Made by a program: the position numbers and the translations under genes. Positions 8,053 through 16,075 of a stretch of 64,000 nt of DNA are shown here, piece after piece. Position 1 is the first letter of the stretch. Each line of letters begins with the position of its first letter. Source of the stretch: a virus; IMG/VR virus record IMGVR_UViG_3300037245_000888, positions 1 through 64,000 of that record, one strand, 5' to 3'. The notes under the pieces were generated by a model, which searched no databases, was not told where the DNA came from, and saw nothing but the letters and a program-made list of their open reading frames with translations.

Positions 8053-8358
8053 ATGAGAACAAAACAAGGTAGAAGGGTATATTGTGGAATAGAACGATTA
8101 ACTAAACTGGCTGGATCTATAATGTATTTAGATATGTTTTATAACTCTCCTAAAATAACTGAAGAGGAAATAGATGAAGCGTGTGAAATGGTAAAAATAG
8201 ATAATTCATTTAGTCAACTAACCACAGTTATTAATCAGAGCAAACACCAAATGATAATTACTAGAGGAAATTACAGAGGTATTTATGATTTAGATACTAA
8301 AGAACAAATGTTAAAAGCATTAGAGTGTGAAAAATTATTACTTAGTAAAACGGAATAA
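8053..8358 (+). CDS. Unknown protein (101 aa)
   Basis: GGGAGG ends at 8043, directly touching an in-frame ATG at 8044. The second ATG at 8053, nine bases downstream, is correctly spaced and is used here. The product has a basic N-terminus (MRTKQGRRVYCG) and a helical body. No family recognised. Confidence 0.75.
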   Translation: MRTKQGRRVYCGIERLTKLAGSIMYLDMFYNSPKITEEEIDEACEMVKIDNSFSQLTTVINQSKHQMIITRGNYRGIYDLDTKEQMLKALECEKLLLSKTE

Positions 8359-8383
8359 AAATATATAATAAATAGGAGATGAA

Positions 8384-8719
8384 ATGAAAATAATAACTAA
8401 AGAAAATAAAGTTATATTAGATTTTGAAGGTGATACAATTACTACTGTAAATGATATTTTAATAGATGAGGCGAGTAATGATGGCACTGTAAATATAGAA
8501 ATACGCAAGGGTCATTGGGTAGGAAATGGAACTAATTTAGTCACCAATATATTTTCTTGTGGTAGAGGTTATATAAAGTCACATGAACCAAATAAATATA
8601 CATCTGATCAACTCAAAGAGGCTATAGAATATCATATTAAAATGGGAACATATGAATGTGATATAATAGATTTTGATGATTATATGAAGCAATGGGAATT
8701 GAGTAAAAGTGAGGTATAA
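8384..8719 (+). CDS. Unknown protein (111 aa)
   Basis: The ATG is preceded by AGGAGATGAA. Beta-strand-rich first half (NKVILDFEGDTITTVND; VNIEIRKGHWVG), helical second half, acidic overall. No family recognised. Confidence 0.75.
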   Translation: MKIITKENKVILDFEGDTITTVNDILIDEASNDGTVNIEIRKGHWVGNGTNLVTNIFSCGRGYIKSHEPNKYTSDQLKEAIEYHIKMGTYECDIIDFDDYMKQWELSKSEV

Positions 8720-8720
8720 T

Positions 8721-8864
8721 ATGAAAGCTAGTAAGCTAAGAGAAGATATCAATAATAGAATGAACAAGGAGTGGTCTGAAAGTAATGATCATGCTTGTGT
8801 CCTAGGTGTGGCTGAAAAGATAATTGAAGAGTTATTGAAGATTATAGAAGGTAAGGGTGAATAG
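8721..8864 (+). CDS. Mini-protein (47 aa)
   Basis: ATG 8721 follows GTGAGGTATAAT almost directly after the previous stop, and the next gene's ATG abuts its stop. The product is charged and helical (KLREDINNRMNKEW; AEKIIEELLKIIEG). No family recognised. Confidence 0.65.
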   Translation: MKASKLREDINNRMNKEWSESNDHACVLGVAEKIIEELLKIIEGKGE

Positions 8865-9107
8865 ATGAGTAGCAACAATACATTAATTAAAGCAGCACTC
8901 TGTCAAATTAAACAACAGGGAATAGATTTATCTGATGGATTTGATATTGCTGTACAGAGTGATAATGGAGGCGTAAAGTTAATATTGGCTTATACTACTG
9001 AGGAGGTTATTGAAGACGCATATACTACAATTGTTGATTTGGAAAATAGAGTTGAAGAATTAGAGTATGTGGCTAGATTGATTAAGTTGGCTAGGGAGGG
9101 TGAGTAG
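8865..9107 (+). CDS. Unknown protein (80 aa)
   Basis: The ATG directly follows the preceding stop, with AAGGGTGA as ribosome site. A strand-rich middle is followed by a C-terminal helix with heptad character (IVDLENRVEELEYVARLIKL) that could oligomerise. Function unknown. Confidence 0.75.
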   Translation: MSSNNTLIKAALCQIKQQGIDLSDGFDIAVQSDNGGVKLILAYTTEEVIEDAYTTIVDLENRVEELEYVARLIKLAREGE

Positions 9108-9533
9108 GTGAGTAAATTTGAAGACAAGATAAATAAAGAAATAGAAGATATTATAATGTCAACTATAAAATCTGATCAAAATGCGATGTACACAGAATCA
9201 GGTAAGTTTAGTAAAGAAAATCTGGAAGAGTTAATGGAAACTTTAAACGCTTTGCCTAGATTTGTCATATCATTTGAAATAAATCAATATACTTGTAACA
9301 CCATATTCTTAGGAATTATGAGCAGTATTAAATATGGTGATGATATGGAGTTCAATAAGCCAAATATGGTTATTGTAGACAACCTTTCAGATAATGAAGT
9401 GAGAAGAGTATATAACAATGGAGATACTGAGATTGATAAAGTTTATAAATATGACGGTAAGATGTTTATTATACCAGTGTATGAAAATCTGTTAGTTAGA
9501 TATGAACATGAAGAGGTTAGTAAGTTAAAATAG
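9108..9533 (+). CDS. Unknown protein (141 aa)
   Basis: GTG start behind GGGAGGGTGAGTA, abutting the previous stop. The product is acidic and mixed alpha/beta. It is the last gene before the terminator at 9547. No family recognised. Confidence 0.75.
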   Translation: MSKFEDKINKEIEDIIMSTIKSDQNAMYTESGKFSKENLEELMETLNALPRFVISFEINQYTCNTIFLGIMSSIKYGDDMEFNKPNMVIVDNLSDNEVRRVYNNGDTEIDKVYKYDGKMFIIPVYENLLVRYEHEEVSKLK

Positions 9534-9546
9534 ATAATTAACAATC

Positions 9547-9576
9547 AAAAGATTGGTCAACATTGATCAGTCTTTT
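9547..9576 (+). terminator. Rho-independent terminator
   Basis: AAAAGATTGGTCA and TGATCAGTCTTTT form a 13-bp stem (two wobble pairs) with an ACAT loop, followed by CTTTTG. It ends the second gene block. Confidence 0.85.
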
Positions 9577-9641
9577 CTTTTGTCCATAATACATGTCAGC
9601 TCAGACGATTGTTGGGTATTGGTTGATGGATTGGTGGTAAT

Positions 9642-9672
9642 AAAAAACTAGACTATTAATATAATCTAGTTT
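9642..9672 (-). terminator. Minus-strand terminator
   Basis: AAACTAGA (9645-9652) and TCTAGTTT (9665-9672) pair. Read on the minus strand the hairpin is followed by a run of T. It ends the leftward cassette 11090-9688 and faces the terminator at 9547. Confidence 0.75.
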
Positions 9673-9687
9673 AGTGGGTTTGTTTAA

Positions 9688-10632
9688 TTATGGAGTAAAT
9701 ATTATCCTGTCTTTGTCATCTATAAACTTATTACAATTTGCATAATCATTTGAGTCAAACTTCTTTAATTGATGTTGTTTAAAGAAACCAAAGAATGAAT
9801 TTCTGATAATATTATTATGATATTCTATCTTCTCTATTTCTAGGTTTAATTCATCCATAAATTCTTTTCTAGCCTTAGATAGTTTATCATATCTTTCTTT
9901 ATCCTCTTCATCAAATCCAAATGGTTCCACGAAATAATCAACACAATGGTTAATATATAATTCAATAACGTCTTCATCCTCTTTATAATCTGCCTTAAAT
10001 ACATCGTAACTTTTATTTTCTAGCGTATAGTTACTTAATTGTACAAGATTAGTCATAGTCTCTATTTCCTTAAACTTGATGTAGTTATACTCACAAGTCG
10101 TATAGATATTTGTCTTTTGTAGTAATTCTAGTTTGTTTTTAGGTAGACAATAAAGACTACTATATCTTCCAATCTGTATATTATTATATTCTACTTCTCC
10201 TGTGTTAAATGGAATAGTTCGTTGTTGTATCATAATTCTGTATTTCATTTTAGCTTTCTTTGAATTGTCTATATTACTCAGTTGTCTGAGATTCTGTTGG
10301 TGCATCTCTTTAAATTCATTGAAGCTGAATATAGTATAATTATCTGATACGGTATTAATAACGCGGTAGCTATCAAGCTGCCAACAATTATCTTTTGTTA
10401 TTGTGTACACGTTAAATTCTTCTCTTAACTCAAAGTAATTATTACAGTAGTCTTCTAGGCTTATTTTAAGTTCTGGATCATACAGTCCGAAATAATTTGC
10501 GAAAGACTTATTATTAGAATATTTCTCTAGGAATAATATCAACTCCTTTGCCTCGAATATACTGTTGCATTGTACTGCTATGGTTAAATCGCACATAGCA
10601 TCATAATGATGTTTATTTAATTCTTTGTTCAT
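9688..10632 (-). CDS. Unknown 314-aa protein
   Basis: The ATG on the minus strand is preceded by AGGAGAAAAATAAA. The product is soluble, with many Asn, Tyr and Asp. There is no membrane segment, and I see no nuclease, kinase or HTH motif. It is the distal and largest gene of a three-gene leftward cassette that interrupts rightward genes on both sides. Confidence 0.8.
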   Translation of the reverse strand: MNKELNKHHYDAMCDLTIAVQCNSIFEAKELILFLEKYSNNKSFANYFGLYDPELKISLEDYCNNYFELREEFNVYTITKDNCWQLDSYRVINTVSDNYTIFSFNEFKEMHQQNLRQLSNIDNSKKAKMKYRIMIQQRTIPFNTGEVEYNNIQIGRYSSLYCLPKNKLELLQKTNIYTTCEYNYIKFKEIETMTNLVQLSNYTLENKSYDVFKADYKEDEDVIELYINHCVDYFVEPFGFDEEDKERYDKLSKARKEFMDELNLEIEKIEYHNNIIRNSFFGFFKQHQLKKFDSNDYANCNKFIDDKDRIIFTP

Positions 10633-10633
10633 T

Positions 10634-10837
10634 TTATTTTTCTCCTTTAGTATTAATATTATTTACACTATCCAGTTGTTGAACCAAAGTTAAAAAGCCT
10701 TTATTACTCTTACATTCATTGTCAGTCTCAGAAAATTCTTCAAATATATCCCAAGCTTGATCGGTATCATTTGCCATACATGACTTTAATACTCCTTCTC
10801 CTCCTTCAAATTCAATATATCCTATAAATATTTTCAT
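10634..10837 (-). CDS. Unknown small protein (67 aa)
   Basis: AAAGGAGAAAATTAA precedes the ATG. The start (KIFIGYIEFEGGEGVLKSCM) reads as two strands, and the middle is acidic and helical (DQAWDIFEEFSETD). Its stop lies one base before the next ATG. Confidence 0.75.
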   Translation of the reverse strand: MKIFIGYIEFEGGEGVLKSCMANDTDQAWDIFEEFSETDNECKSNKGFLTLVQQLDSVNNINTKGEK

Positions 10838-10871
10838 TTAATTTTCTCCTTTTATTATCATTAATTTAACC

Positions 10872-11090
10872 TTACACACAAAATTCTCTTCCACAATTTC
10901 CACATTTAAGAACATGAATAAATATATCATCTTTATCTCTTATATATTCATCTTGATATTTCTGACAAGTATTACATCCTTCCATAATAATTTTAACTAT
11001 CTTTTCATGATTAGCTGGCAATATTAATAAAATATCATCATTTGGTTTAGACTCTAATAATGTTAACATTCTATTTAGTGGTGTTTTCAT
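10872..11090 (-). CDS. Zinc-ribbon-like small protein (72 aa)
   Basis: AAAGGAGAAAAT precedes the ATG. The second half contains CNTC and, about 23 residues later, CGNCGREFC, a plausible split zinc ribbon. First gene of the leftward cassette, expressed from the promoter at 11137-11165. Confidence 0.75.
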   Translation of the reverse strand: MKTPLNRMLTLLESKPNDDILLILPANHEKIVKIIMEGCNTCQKYQDEYIRDKDDIFIHVLKCGNCGREFCV

Positions 11091-11136
11091 ATTTTCTCCT
11101 TTCTTAAAGTATTATTAGTTAGTTTCATATATTTAG

Positions 11137-11165
11137 ATTGTATCATATTAGGATATATAGTGCAA
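11137..11165 (-). promoter_or_regulatory. Minus-strand promoter of the leftward cassette
   Basis: On the minus strand TTGCAC (11165-11160) is followed after 17 nt by TACAAT (11142-11137). It lies back to back with the rightward promoter at 11211. Confidence 0.7.
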
Positions 11166-11210
11166 GGATTTGTTTTATTAAATTAATTCACATTTATTTA
11201 AATATAGTTG

Positions 11211-11239
11211 TTGACATGTTATTAGGTAAGTGGTAATAT
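11211..11239 (+). promoter_or_regulatory. Sigma-A-type promoter
   Basis: TTGACA (11211-11216), a 17-nt spacer and TAATAT (11234-11239). ATAGGAA begins exactly 7 nt downstream, at the expected start point. Confidence 0.85.
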
Positions 11240-11291
11240 AGTGATATAGGAAAGTTGGATGTAAATTAGATTATGTAAAAGGAGGATTAAT

Positions 11292-11696
11292 ATGAAAGAC
11301 AATAAAGTAACTTGGCATAGAAATACATCAGGAAGAACAGACGAACCACTATTTATTAGAAGTGATGAGATATGGTATAAGAATATGCAATCCAATACTG
11401 AAATTGTTGTTCCTAAATATAAAAGAAATAAGGAGGAAAAACAAATGAAAAACTATAGAACTGGATTCAGCACATGTGGAGAACATCGAATATCAACAGT
11501 TGAATGGTTATATGATGCAATAGGTAGTAATGATGACAGATTAATGTTTCAGGCGTATGATGCTAATTTATGTCCATTACCAGATTTGAGTAAGTGGAAA
11601 CGGAAAGAATATATTTTTAAACAAATTAAGAAAGGATTGGAATTTACATCTGACTTTAATGGTGAAGTTTGGATGGATGATGTTAAGATTAAGTAG
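11292..11696 (+). CDS. Unknown protein (134 aa) with internal start signal
   Basis: AAAGGAGGATTAAT precedes ATG 11292. Inside the frame, AAGGAGGAAAAACAA (11430-11444) stands directly before a second in-frame ATG at 11445, so an 83-residue product starting MKNYRTGFSTCGEH is also likely. The first 51 residues look like a separate small peptide (TWHRNTSGRTDEP) read into the second gene without a stop. Functions unknown. Confidence 0.75.
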   Translation: MKDNKVTWHRNTSGRTDEPLFIRSDEIWYKNMQSNTEIVVPKYKRNKEEKQMKNYRTGFSTCGEHRISTVEWLYDAIGSNDDRLMFQAYDANLCPLPDLSKWKRKEYIFKQIKKGLEFTSDFNGEVWMDDVKIK

Positions 11697-11707
11697 GGAG
11701 GATTAAA

Positions 11708-11932
11708 ATGATTAATTTCAGTAATTTTGATAAAATAATATTAATAAAAAATAAAGATGGAACATTTAGTTGTGATTGTATACTTGGATTAGAAGATTAT
11801 GAAAAAGAGATTAGTTTTATATATCCTAGAGTTGTATTAAGTGGTATAGCAACAGTGTTGATTGATGACAAGGAATGTTATGGTACATATGTGATTGAAG
11901 ATAAGGAGGAGTTAAATGATTACAGGATATAA
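11708..11932 (+). CDS. Unknown protein (74 aa)
   Basis: GGGAGGATTAAA precedes the ATG. The product alternates strands (FDKIILIKNKDGTFSCDCIL) and may be a small beta-barrel. The next gene's ribosome binding site and ATG lie within its 3' end (17-nt overlap). Confidence 0.75.
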   Translation: MINFSNFDKIILIKNKDGTFSCDCILGLEDYEKEISFIYPRVVLSGIATVLIDDKECYGTYVIEDKEELNDYRI

Positions 11933-12134
11933 ACTACTATTTCATAATGTAGAACATAAATTTGTAGATGACACAAAGACTAGTGTATTATTAATTTCTG
12001 AGTCATATAATGGAGATAGAATTACATTAGGTTATGTTCATACTAGTGATAGTGTTGAAGAATGTAAGAAAGATAAAGAGAAATATTTAGATGCTATATT
12101 GGAAGTTATTAAAGTAAATGCATTGGAGGGATGA
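11916..12134 (+). CDS. Unknown protein (72 aa)
   Basis: AAGGAGGAGTTAA precedes the ATG inside the preceding gene. Beta-rich with a C-terminal helix (CKKDKEKYLDAILEVIKV). No family recognised. Confidence 0.75.
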   Translation: MITGYKLLFHNVEHKFVDDTKTSVLLISESYNGDRITLGYVHTSDSVEECKKDKEKYLDAILEVIKVNALEG

Positions 12135-12137
12135 ATT

Positions 12138-12386
12138 ATGTATGCAAGTAAACTAAAGAAAAGTAGTGGAAGTGGTAGAAAGGTAGTGGTTAAAATGTTC
12201 TGGTTGTTTGAGATGATAGATAGTTGTATAAATTATAATATAATCAAAAGAGAGAATGGATTAGGTAGAAACACTTATTACTTTACATTAACTTTAAGAC
12301 AAGTTGACAAATATATTTCAAAAGGATATAAGGTTGAGTTATATAGAGAAGATTATTGTATCAATGGATATGATGTTAGCTGGTAG
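12138..12386 (+). CDS. Unknown basic protein (82 aa)
   Basis: GGAGGGATGAATT precedes the ATG. The N-terminus is basic and Ser/Gly-rich (KLKKSSGSGRKVVVK), suggesting contact with nucleic acid; the rest is alpha/beta. It is the last gene before the promoter at 12428. Confidence 0.75.
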   Translation: MYASKLKKSSGSGRKVVVKMFWLFEMIDSCINYNIIKRENGLGRNTYYFTLTLRQVDKYISKGYKVELYREDYCINGYDVSW

Positions 12387-12427
12387 GTGAATAGTAAATA
12401 ATATATCAAGATAGATCTATACAACTG

Positions 12428-12456
12428 TTGACACGATTAATTTAGTATGTTAATAT
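12428..12456 (+). promoter_or_regulatory. Sigma-A-type promoter of the GHKL operon
   Basis: TTGACA (12428-12433), a 17-nt spacer and TAATAT (12451-12456), with ATAGGAA starting 7 nt later. A short direct repeat (GGAAGTTAGGAAGTTAGG) follows in the untranslated leader. Confidence 0.85.
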
Positions 12457-12505
12457 TGGTTTATAGGAAGTTAGGAAGTTAGGAAATATAAAAGGAGAGA
12501 ATATA

Positions 12506-13660
12506 ATGGGAAAGATGTCAAAATATGAACTTACATTAGTTAAAACCTATGTAAGCGATTGGGGCGTAGTAGAAGGCATGAGAGAGTTGTTTCAAAATGC
12601 ATGTGATCAAGAGATAGTCGATACAACAAATAAAATGTTTTATAAGTATGACGAAGATAATGAAGTTTTTCAAATAGGAAATTTAAAATCCGTACTAGAG
12701 GTTAAATCTTTATTACTAGGAATGTCTACTAAAAAAGATAATGAAGAAACAACAGGTAGACATGGTGATGGATTAAAAAGTGGCATACTTGCACTAATTA
12801 GAGATGGTAAAGAAGTAGTTATTTATAATTATGGTAAAAAACAAGTATGGAAACCTAGATTTGTTAATTCAAGAAGATATGGTGAAGAGATTCTTACTTT
12901 CTTTGTGGAAGAGCAAAACATATGGAATCCAGTTCCTCATAACAATTTAGTTATTGAAATAAAAGGTATAGACTCTGAAGAGTATAAAGAAATTAAAAAG
13001 ACGAATTTACACATTGAAAGACCAGATGATTTTATAGAAACTCCAAGTGGTAATATCTTATTAGACAAAGAGTACGCCGGCAAAGTATTTGTAAATGGAT
13101 TATATGTGTGTAGAGCTGATGAATTTATGTATGGATATGATTTAAAACCAAAATATATAAAGCTTGATAGAGATAGAAGGGCAGTCAGTAATTGGGATTT
13201 AAAATTAATTACAAGACAAATGTGGTTAGCTCAAGGAGATGATCAAAATTATCGTATTAGAGCAATGGCTAAAGTGAACAGTATGGATATATCTGGTATG
13301 GAATACGTTAGTAAAACTAATATGACTGAAACATATACAGATTCTTATGAGGAGTTTGTAGAAGAATATGGTGATAATGCAATGCCAGCAAGCTATTCAG
13401 ATTACAATGAAGTAAAAGAACAATATCCAGATGCAGAAATAGTTTCTGTTAATGAATCTGTAAAAGAATTGATTACTAGGTCAGCAGCTTATCAGATTAA
13501 ATCAACCACATTAAGAGTTGAAATAGTAAAGACATCTGAGACATTGGAAAACTGGAGAGGTGAATTGTATGACTTACTAGAAGGAACAAGTTATGAGCTA
13601 TCATCTGAAATGGAATCAAGAATGGACGATATATTAGAGAAAGTTAAAGAAATGGAATAG
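12506..13660 (+). CDS. GHKL-superfamily ATPase (HSP90/MutL/histidine-kinase-like fold)
   Basis: AAAGGAGAGAATATA precedes the ATG. Residues 27-34 (ELFQNACD) match the N-box ExxxNxxD of GHKL ATPases, and residues 84-93 (GRHGDGLKSG) match the glycine-rich lid. The usual DxGxG motif between them is not evident: the equivalent position reads FQIGN. The remainder, to 384 residues, is an unrecognised C-terminal region ending in a helix. GHKL proteins use ATP to open and close a dimer (MutL, gyrase B, Hsp90) or to phosphorylate (kinases). Which applies here is unknown. The gene has its own promoter and is followed after 8 nt by a membrane-associated partner at 13669. Confidence 0.8.
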   Translation: MGKMSKYELTLVKTYVSDWGVVEGMRELFQNACDQEIVDTTNKMFYKYDEDNEVFQIGNLKSVLEVKSLLLGMSTKKDNEETTGRHGDGLKSGILALIRDGKEVVIYNYGKKQVWKPRFVNSRRYGEEILTFFVEEQNIWNPVPHNNLVIEIKGIDSEEYKEIKKTNLHIERPDDFIETPSGNILLDKEYAGKVFVNGLYVCRADEFMYGYDLKPKYIKLDRDRRAVSNWDLKLITRQMWLAQGDDQNYRIRAMAKVNSMDISGMEYVSKTNMTETYTDSYEEFVEEYGDNAMPASYSDYNEVKEQYPDAEIVSVNESVKELITRSAAYQIKSTTLRVEIVKTSETLENWRGELYDLLEGTSYELSSEMESRMDDILEKVKEME

Positions 13661-13668
13661 GAGGAATT

Positions 13669-14832
13669 ATGAAAGTAATATGCGTAGAAGATTATTTAAG
13701 CACAAGCAGAATATCAGTTGCTGTAGGAGATATATTGGAATGTGAAGGTGATAAGATTCTTAAAAACGACACTTGGATATGCGATATTAATAGTCCATTT
13801 GGCGAAAGGTACTTTGAAGAATATCACGAAGCGATTAAAAGTAATTACAACAATCAACTAACAAAAGAAGAATCAGATCATGTGGCACATACTTTAAACG
13901 AAAAGGAGAGTAATAAAATGAATGTAATTAAAGCGGTAAAAGAACTAAACATTGATACAAAAATATTAAAGTCAATTGAGCAATATATAGTTGACTCTGA
14001 TACTGTTAGATTAACACCTTCTGGATTAGCTATTGATGGTAAAGTTTTCTCTAGAAAGACTGAACAATTATTGGACGTAAGAGGTACAGAACTACCATTG
14101 GATATTCCTGTTGGATTCTGTATTCCTACTGATGCAAGTAATATTGCGAAAGGTGATATTATATATAATTCTGAAGGTAAAGCTTTCCATGTATTGTATG
14201 TTAATGAGAAGACTTTTGGCACATTTAATAAAAAGAAAACTCCTAAAGAAGTAATCTGTATTTCACCTAATGAAGATAGAAAGATTACAATGATACCCAC
14301 TGTAGATATATTTGGTAATCAAGTTTATAACAAATTGATCACACCATTTAATTTTGATATGGGATGTAATCCTTTATTAAATGTTGCTGCAGTATTAGGA
14401 ACGAGTATTATTAATAAAGATATTAATTCTGCTATTGATACCCTGTTACCACAATCATTAAAGTTGATTAGTAAGATTGATTTAAATGCTATAACTAGTG
14501 ATAAAAGAGTAGTATTCTTAAGTCCATTATTGATATTCTTATATAAAATGAGTAAAGATAAAGAGTTTGACTTGAATAGTGTTAAAGATTATATTTTCAA
14601 TATAGACAAGAAAACAAAGATCTTAATCGTTCTTGCATTAGCAATGGTATTATACATATCAAAAGATAAAATTGCAGAATTGATTATGTCAGACAGATTA
14701 GATAGAATTCCATTGGTAAATAAAGTAAGTAAGCCATTAGGTAGATTGCTGGTTAAGATACCTAGTGTAAAGTTGAGTGTGATTAAAGGATATAGTGATA
14801 GAATTGTTGGTATGTTTAAGAGTGGGGAGTAA
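13669..14832 (+). CDS. Two-part protein with C-terminal hydrophobic segments; internal start
   Basis: GGAGGAATT precedes ATG 13669. Residues 1-83 form a small SH3-like unit (KVICVEDYLSTSRISVAVGD). In the same frame AAAAGGAGAGTAATAAA immediately precedes a second ATG at 13918, giving a 304-residue product (MNVIKAVKELNIDTKIL). So two proteins, or a fusion created by a lost stop, are possible. The long part has a strand-rich middle and two hydrophobic segments at about 281-296 and 317-333 that may sit in the membrane. Its position directly after the GHKL ATPase suggests they work together. No family recognised. Confidence 0.75.
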   Translation: MKVICVEDYLSTSRISVAVGDILECEGDKILKNDTWICDINSPFGERYFEEYHEAIKSNYNNQLTKEESDHVAHTLNEKESNKMNVIKAVKELNIDTKILKSIEQYIVDSDTVRLTPSGLAIDGKVFSRKTEQLLDVRGTELPLDIPVGFCIPTDASNIAKGDIIYNSEGKAFHVLYVNEKTFGTFNKKKTPKEVICISPNEDRKITMIPTVDIFGNQVYNKLITPFNFDMGCNPLLNVAAVLGTSIINKDINSAIDTLLPQSLKLISKIDLNAITSDKRVVFLSPLLIFLYKMSKDKEFDLNSVKDYIFNIDKKTKILIVLALAMVLYISKDKIAELIMSDRLDRIPLVNKVSKPLGRLLVKIPSVKLSVIKGYSDRIVGMFKSGE

Positions 14833-14853
14833 GGTGTAGGTTAAGGAGATTTT

Positions 14854-15156
14854 ATGAAAAAGCTAAATAAAATAATACAAGGAATTAAATCTCTATGGTG
14901 TTGGAGAAAGGTTATATGGAATAATGACTGGTATGACTATGGGTTTCTATTAGATCTAATTGAGCATCAATTGAAATTAATGACCAGAGATGAGAATAAA
15001 TCATATACAGTAAGTTGGGATAAGTATAAGAATGAAATGAAAGACTCATTAGCCTTATTGGAACAATATAGAAACTGTGATGATTGGGATGTAGAGCAAG
15101 AATGGTTTGATGAGTTTATTGGAAGTTTGAAGACTATGAGATATTGGTGGGATTAG
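14854..15156 (+). CDS. Unknown protein (100 aa)
   Basis: AAGGAGATTTT precedes the ATG. The product is Trp-rich (about ten Trp) with a basic start and an acidic, helical body. Soluble; no family recognised. Confidence 0.75.
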   Translation: MKKLNKIIQGIKSLWCWRKVIWNNDWYDYGFLLDLIEHQLKLMTRDENKSYTVSWDKYKNEMKDSLALLEQYRNCDDWDVEQEWFDEFIGSLKTMRYWWD

Positions 15157-15170
15157 GGGAGGTTGGATAA

Positions 15171-15524
15171 GTGAAAGAAAATAAAGTAATACTAAACAAT
15201 GGAAATTATAAAGATGGTGATGTTCTAAAGTCAATTGAATCTACAACTGATCTTGGATATGGCACCAAAGACTTTCCAAAAGAAGACCTCCTAACAACCA
15301 CTTTTTATTTTAAGATTTCTCATGAATTAGAATTATGCGTTGATAAAACTAAACCATTATATTGTAAAGTTAGTTTTACTCATGAAAAACCATTGAAAGG
15401 AAAACGTGGGATTATTAAATATGAGAAGACAAAGATTGCTTCTCAAGTTGGTATAAAAACAGTAAAAGAAATGAATAGATTAATTAAGAATATATCTAAG
15501 AAACAATATGATAGAGAGATGTAG
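15171..15524 (+). CDS. Unknown protein (117 aa)
   Basis: GTG start behind GGGGAGGTTGGATAA. Strand-rich with a basic C-terminus (MNRLIKNISKKQYDREM). The hairpin at 15531 follows. No family recognised. Confidence 0.75.
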   Translation: MKENKVILNNGNYKDGDVLKSIESTTDLGYGTKDFPKEDLLTTTFYFKISHELELCVDKTKPLYCKVSFTHEKPLKGKRGIIKYEKTKIASQVGIKTVKEMNRLIKNISKKQYDREM

Positions 15525-15530
15525 ATTAAA

Positions 15531-15556
15531 TAAGGCCATATTAATTTATGGTCTTA
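15531..15556 (+). terminator. Possible weak terminator hairpin
   Basis: TAAGGCCATA and TATGGTCTTA pair over 10 bp (one wobble) with a TTAATT loop. Only two T follow, so it may be an attenuator or mRNA-stability hairpin rather than a strong terminator. Confidence 0.5.
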
Positions 15557-15580
15557 TTGGAAGATTGGAAAGGAGAATAA

Positions 15581-15817
15581 ATGATTAACACAATTAGAAA
15601 AATAAAACAATATTTCTGCAAGCATAGAAACACATCTATAATAGATTACTATACTGTAGATACATGTAGTGACACTAATTTTAAAGAGCGTGATATTAAA
15701 ACTAGATTTCAAGGTGGTAGATATGAATTACATTTGATTGAGAGATGTAATAAATGTGGAAATAAACATGATGAGTTTATGTATTATACTGATTGTGAAT
15801 ATGTATTATATGTATGA
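15581..15817 (+). CDS. Small protein with CNKCG knuckle (78 aa)
   Basis: AAAGGAGAATAA precedes the ATG. Cysteines at CKH, TCSD and CNKCG plus nearby His residues could bind zinc. The middle (YELHLIERCNKCGNKHDEF) resembles short zinc-ribbon proteins. No function assignable. Confidence 0.75.
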   Translation: MINTIRKIKQYFCKHRNTSIIDYYTVDTCSDTNFKERDIKTRFQGGRYELHLIERCNKCGNKHDEFMYYTDCEYVLYV

Positions 15818-15842
15818 GAAAATGTAGGGAGGAGGTGACAAA

Positions 15843-16073
15843 ATGTTATATGTAATTTTGAGTGTTTTATTAGGTGTTGTATTTCCAGTCTGCTTCTTTA
15901 GTGGAATTATTTATCAAGCAGAGTTGATTATATCTGAAAGAAAATTAAATAATAGTAATATAGTAAAAATATTAAATTTAATTACTACACCTCAGAAATG
16001 GATTATTATGGGTATGGAAAGAATGATGGAGTTATTTGAAAATTGGATGGATAAATTAACAGAAAAGGAGTAA
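15843..16073 (+). CDS. Single-span membrane protein (76 aa)
   Basis: GGGAGGAGGTGACAAA precedes the ATG. Residues 1-24 (VILSVLLGVVFPVCFFSGII) form a membrane span, and the rest is an amphipathic helical cytoplasmic tail. Its stop lies three bases before the P-loop protein at 16076, so the two may cooperate. Confidence 0.75.
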   Translation: MLYVILSVLLGVVFPVCFFSGIIYQAELIISERKLNNSNIVKILNLITTPQKWIIMGMERMMELFENWMDKLTEKE

Positions 16074-16075
16074 AC

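Noticed and set aside
13878-14300. 140-codon minus-strand frame opposite the 13669 gene
   Set aside because: Shadow of the strongly supported plus-strand gene; no ribosome site.
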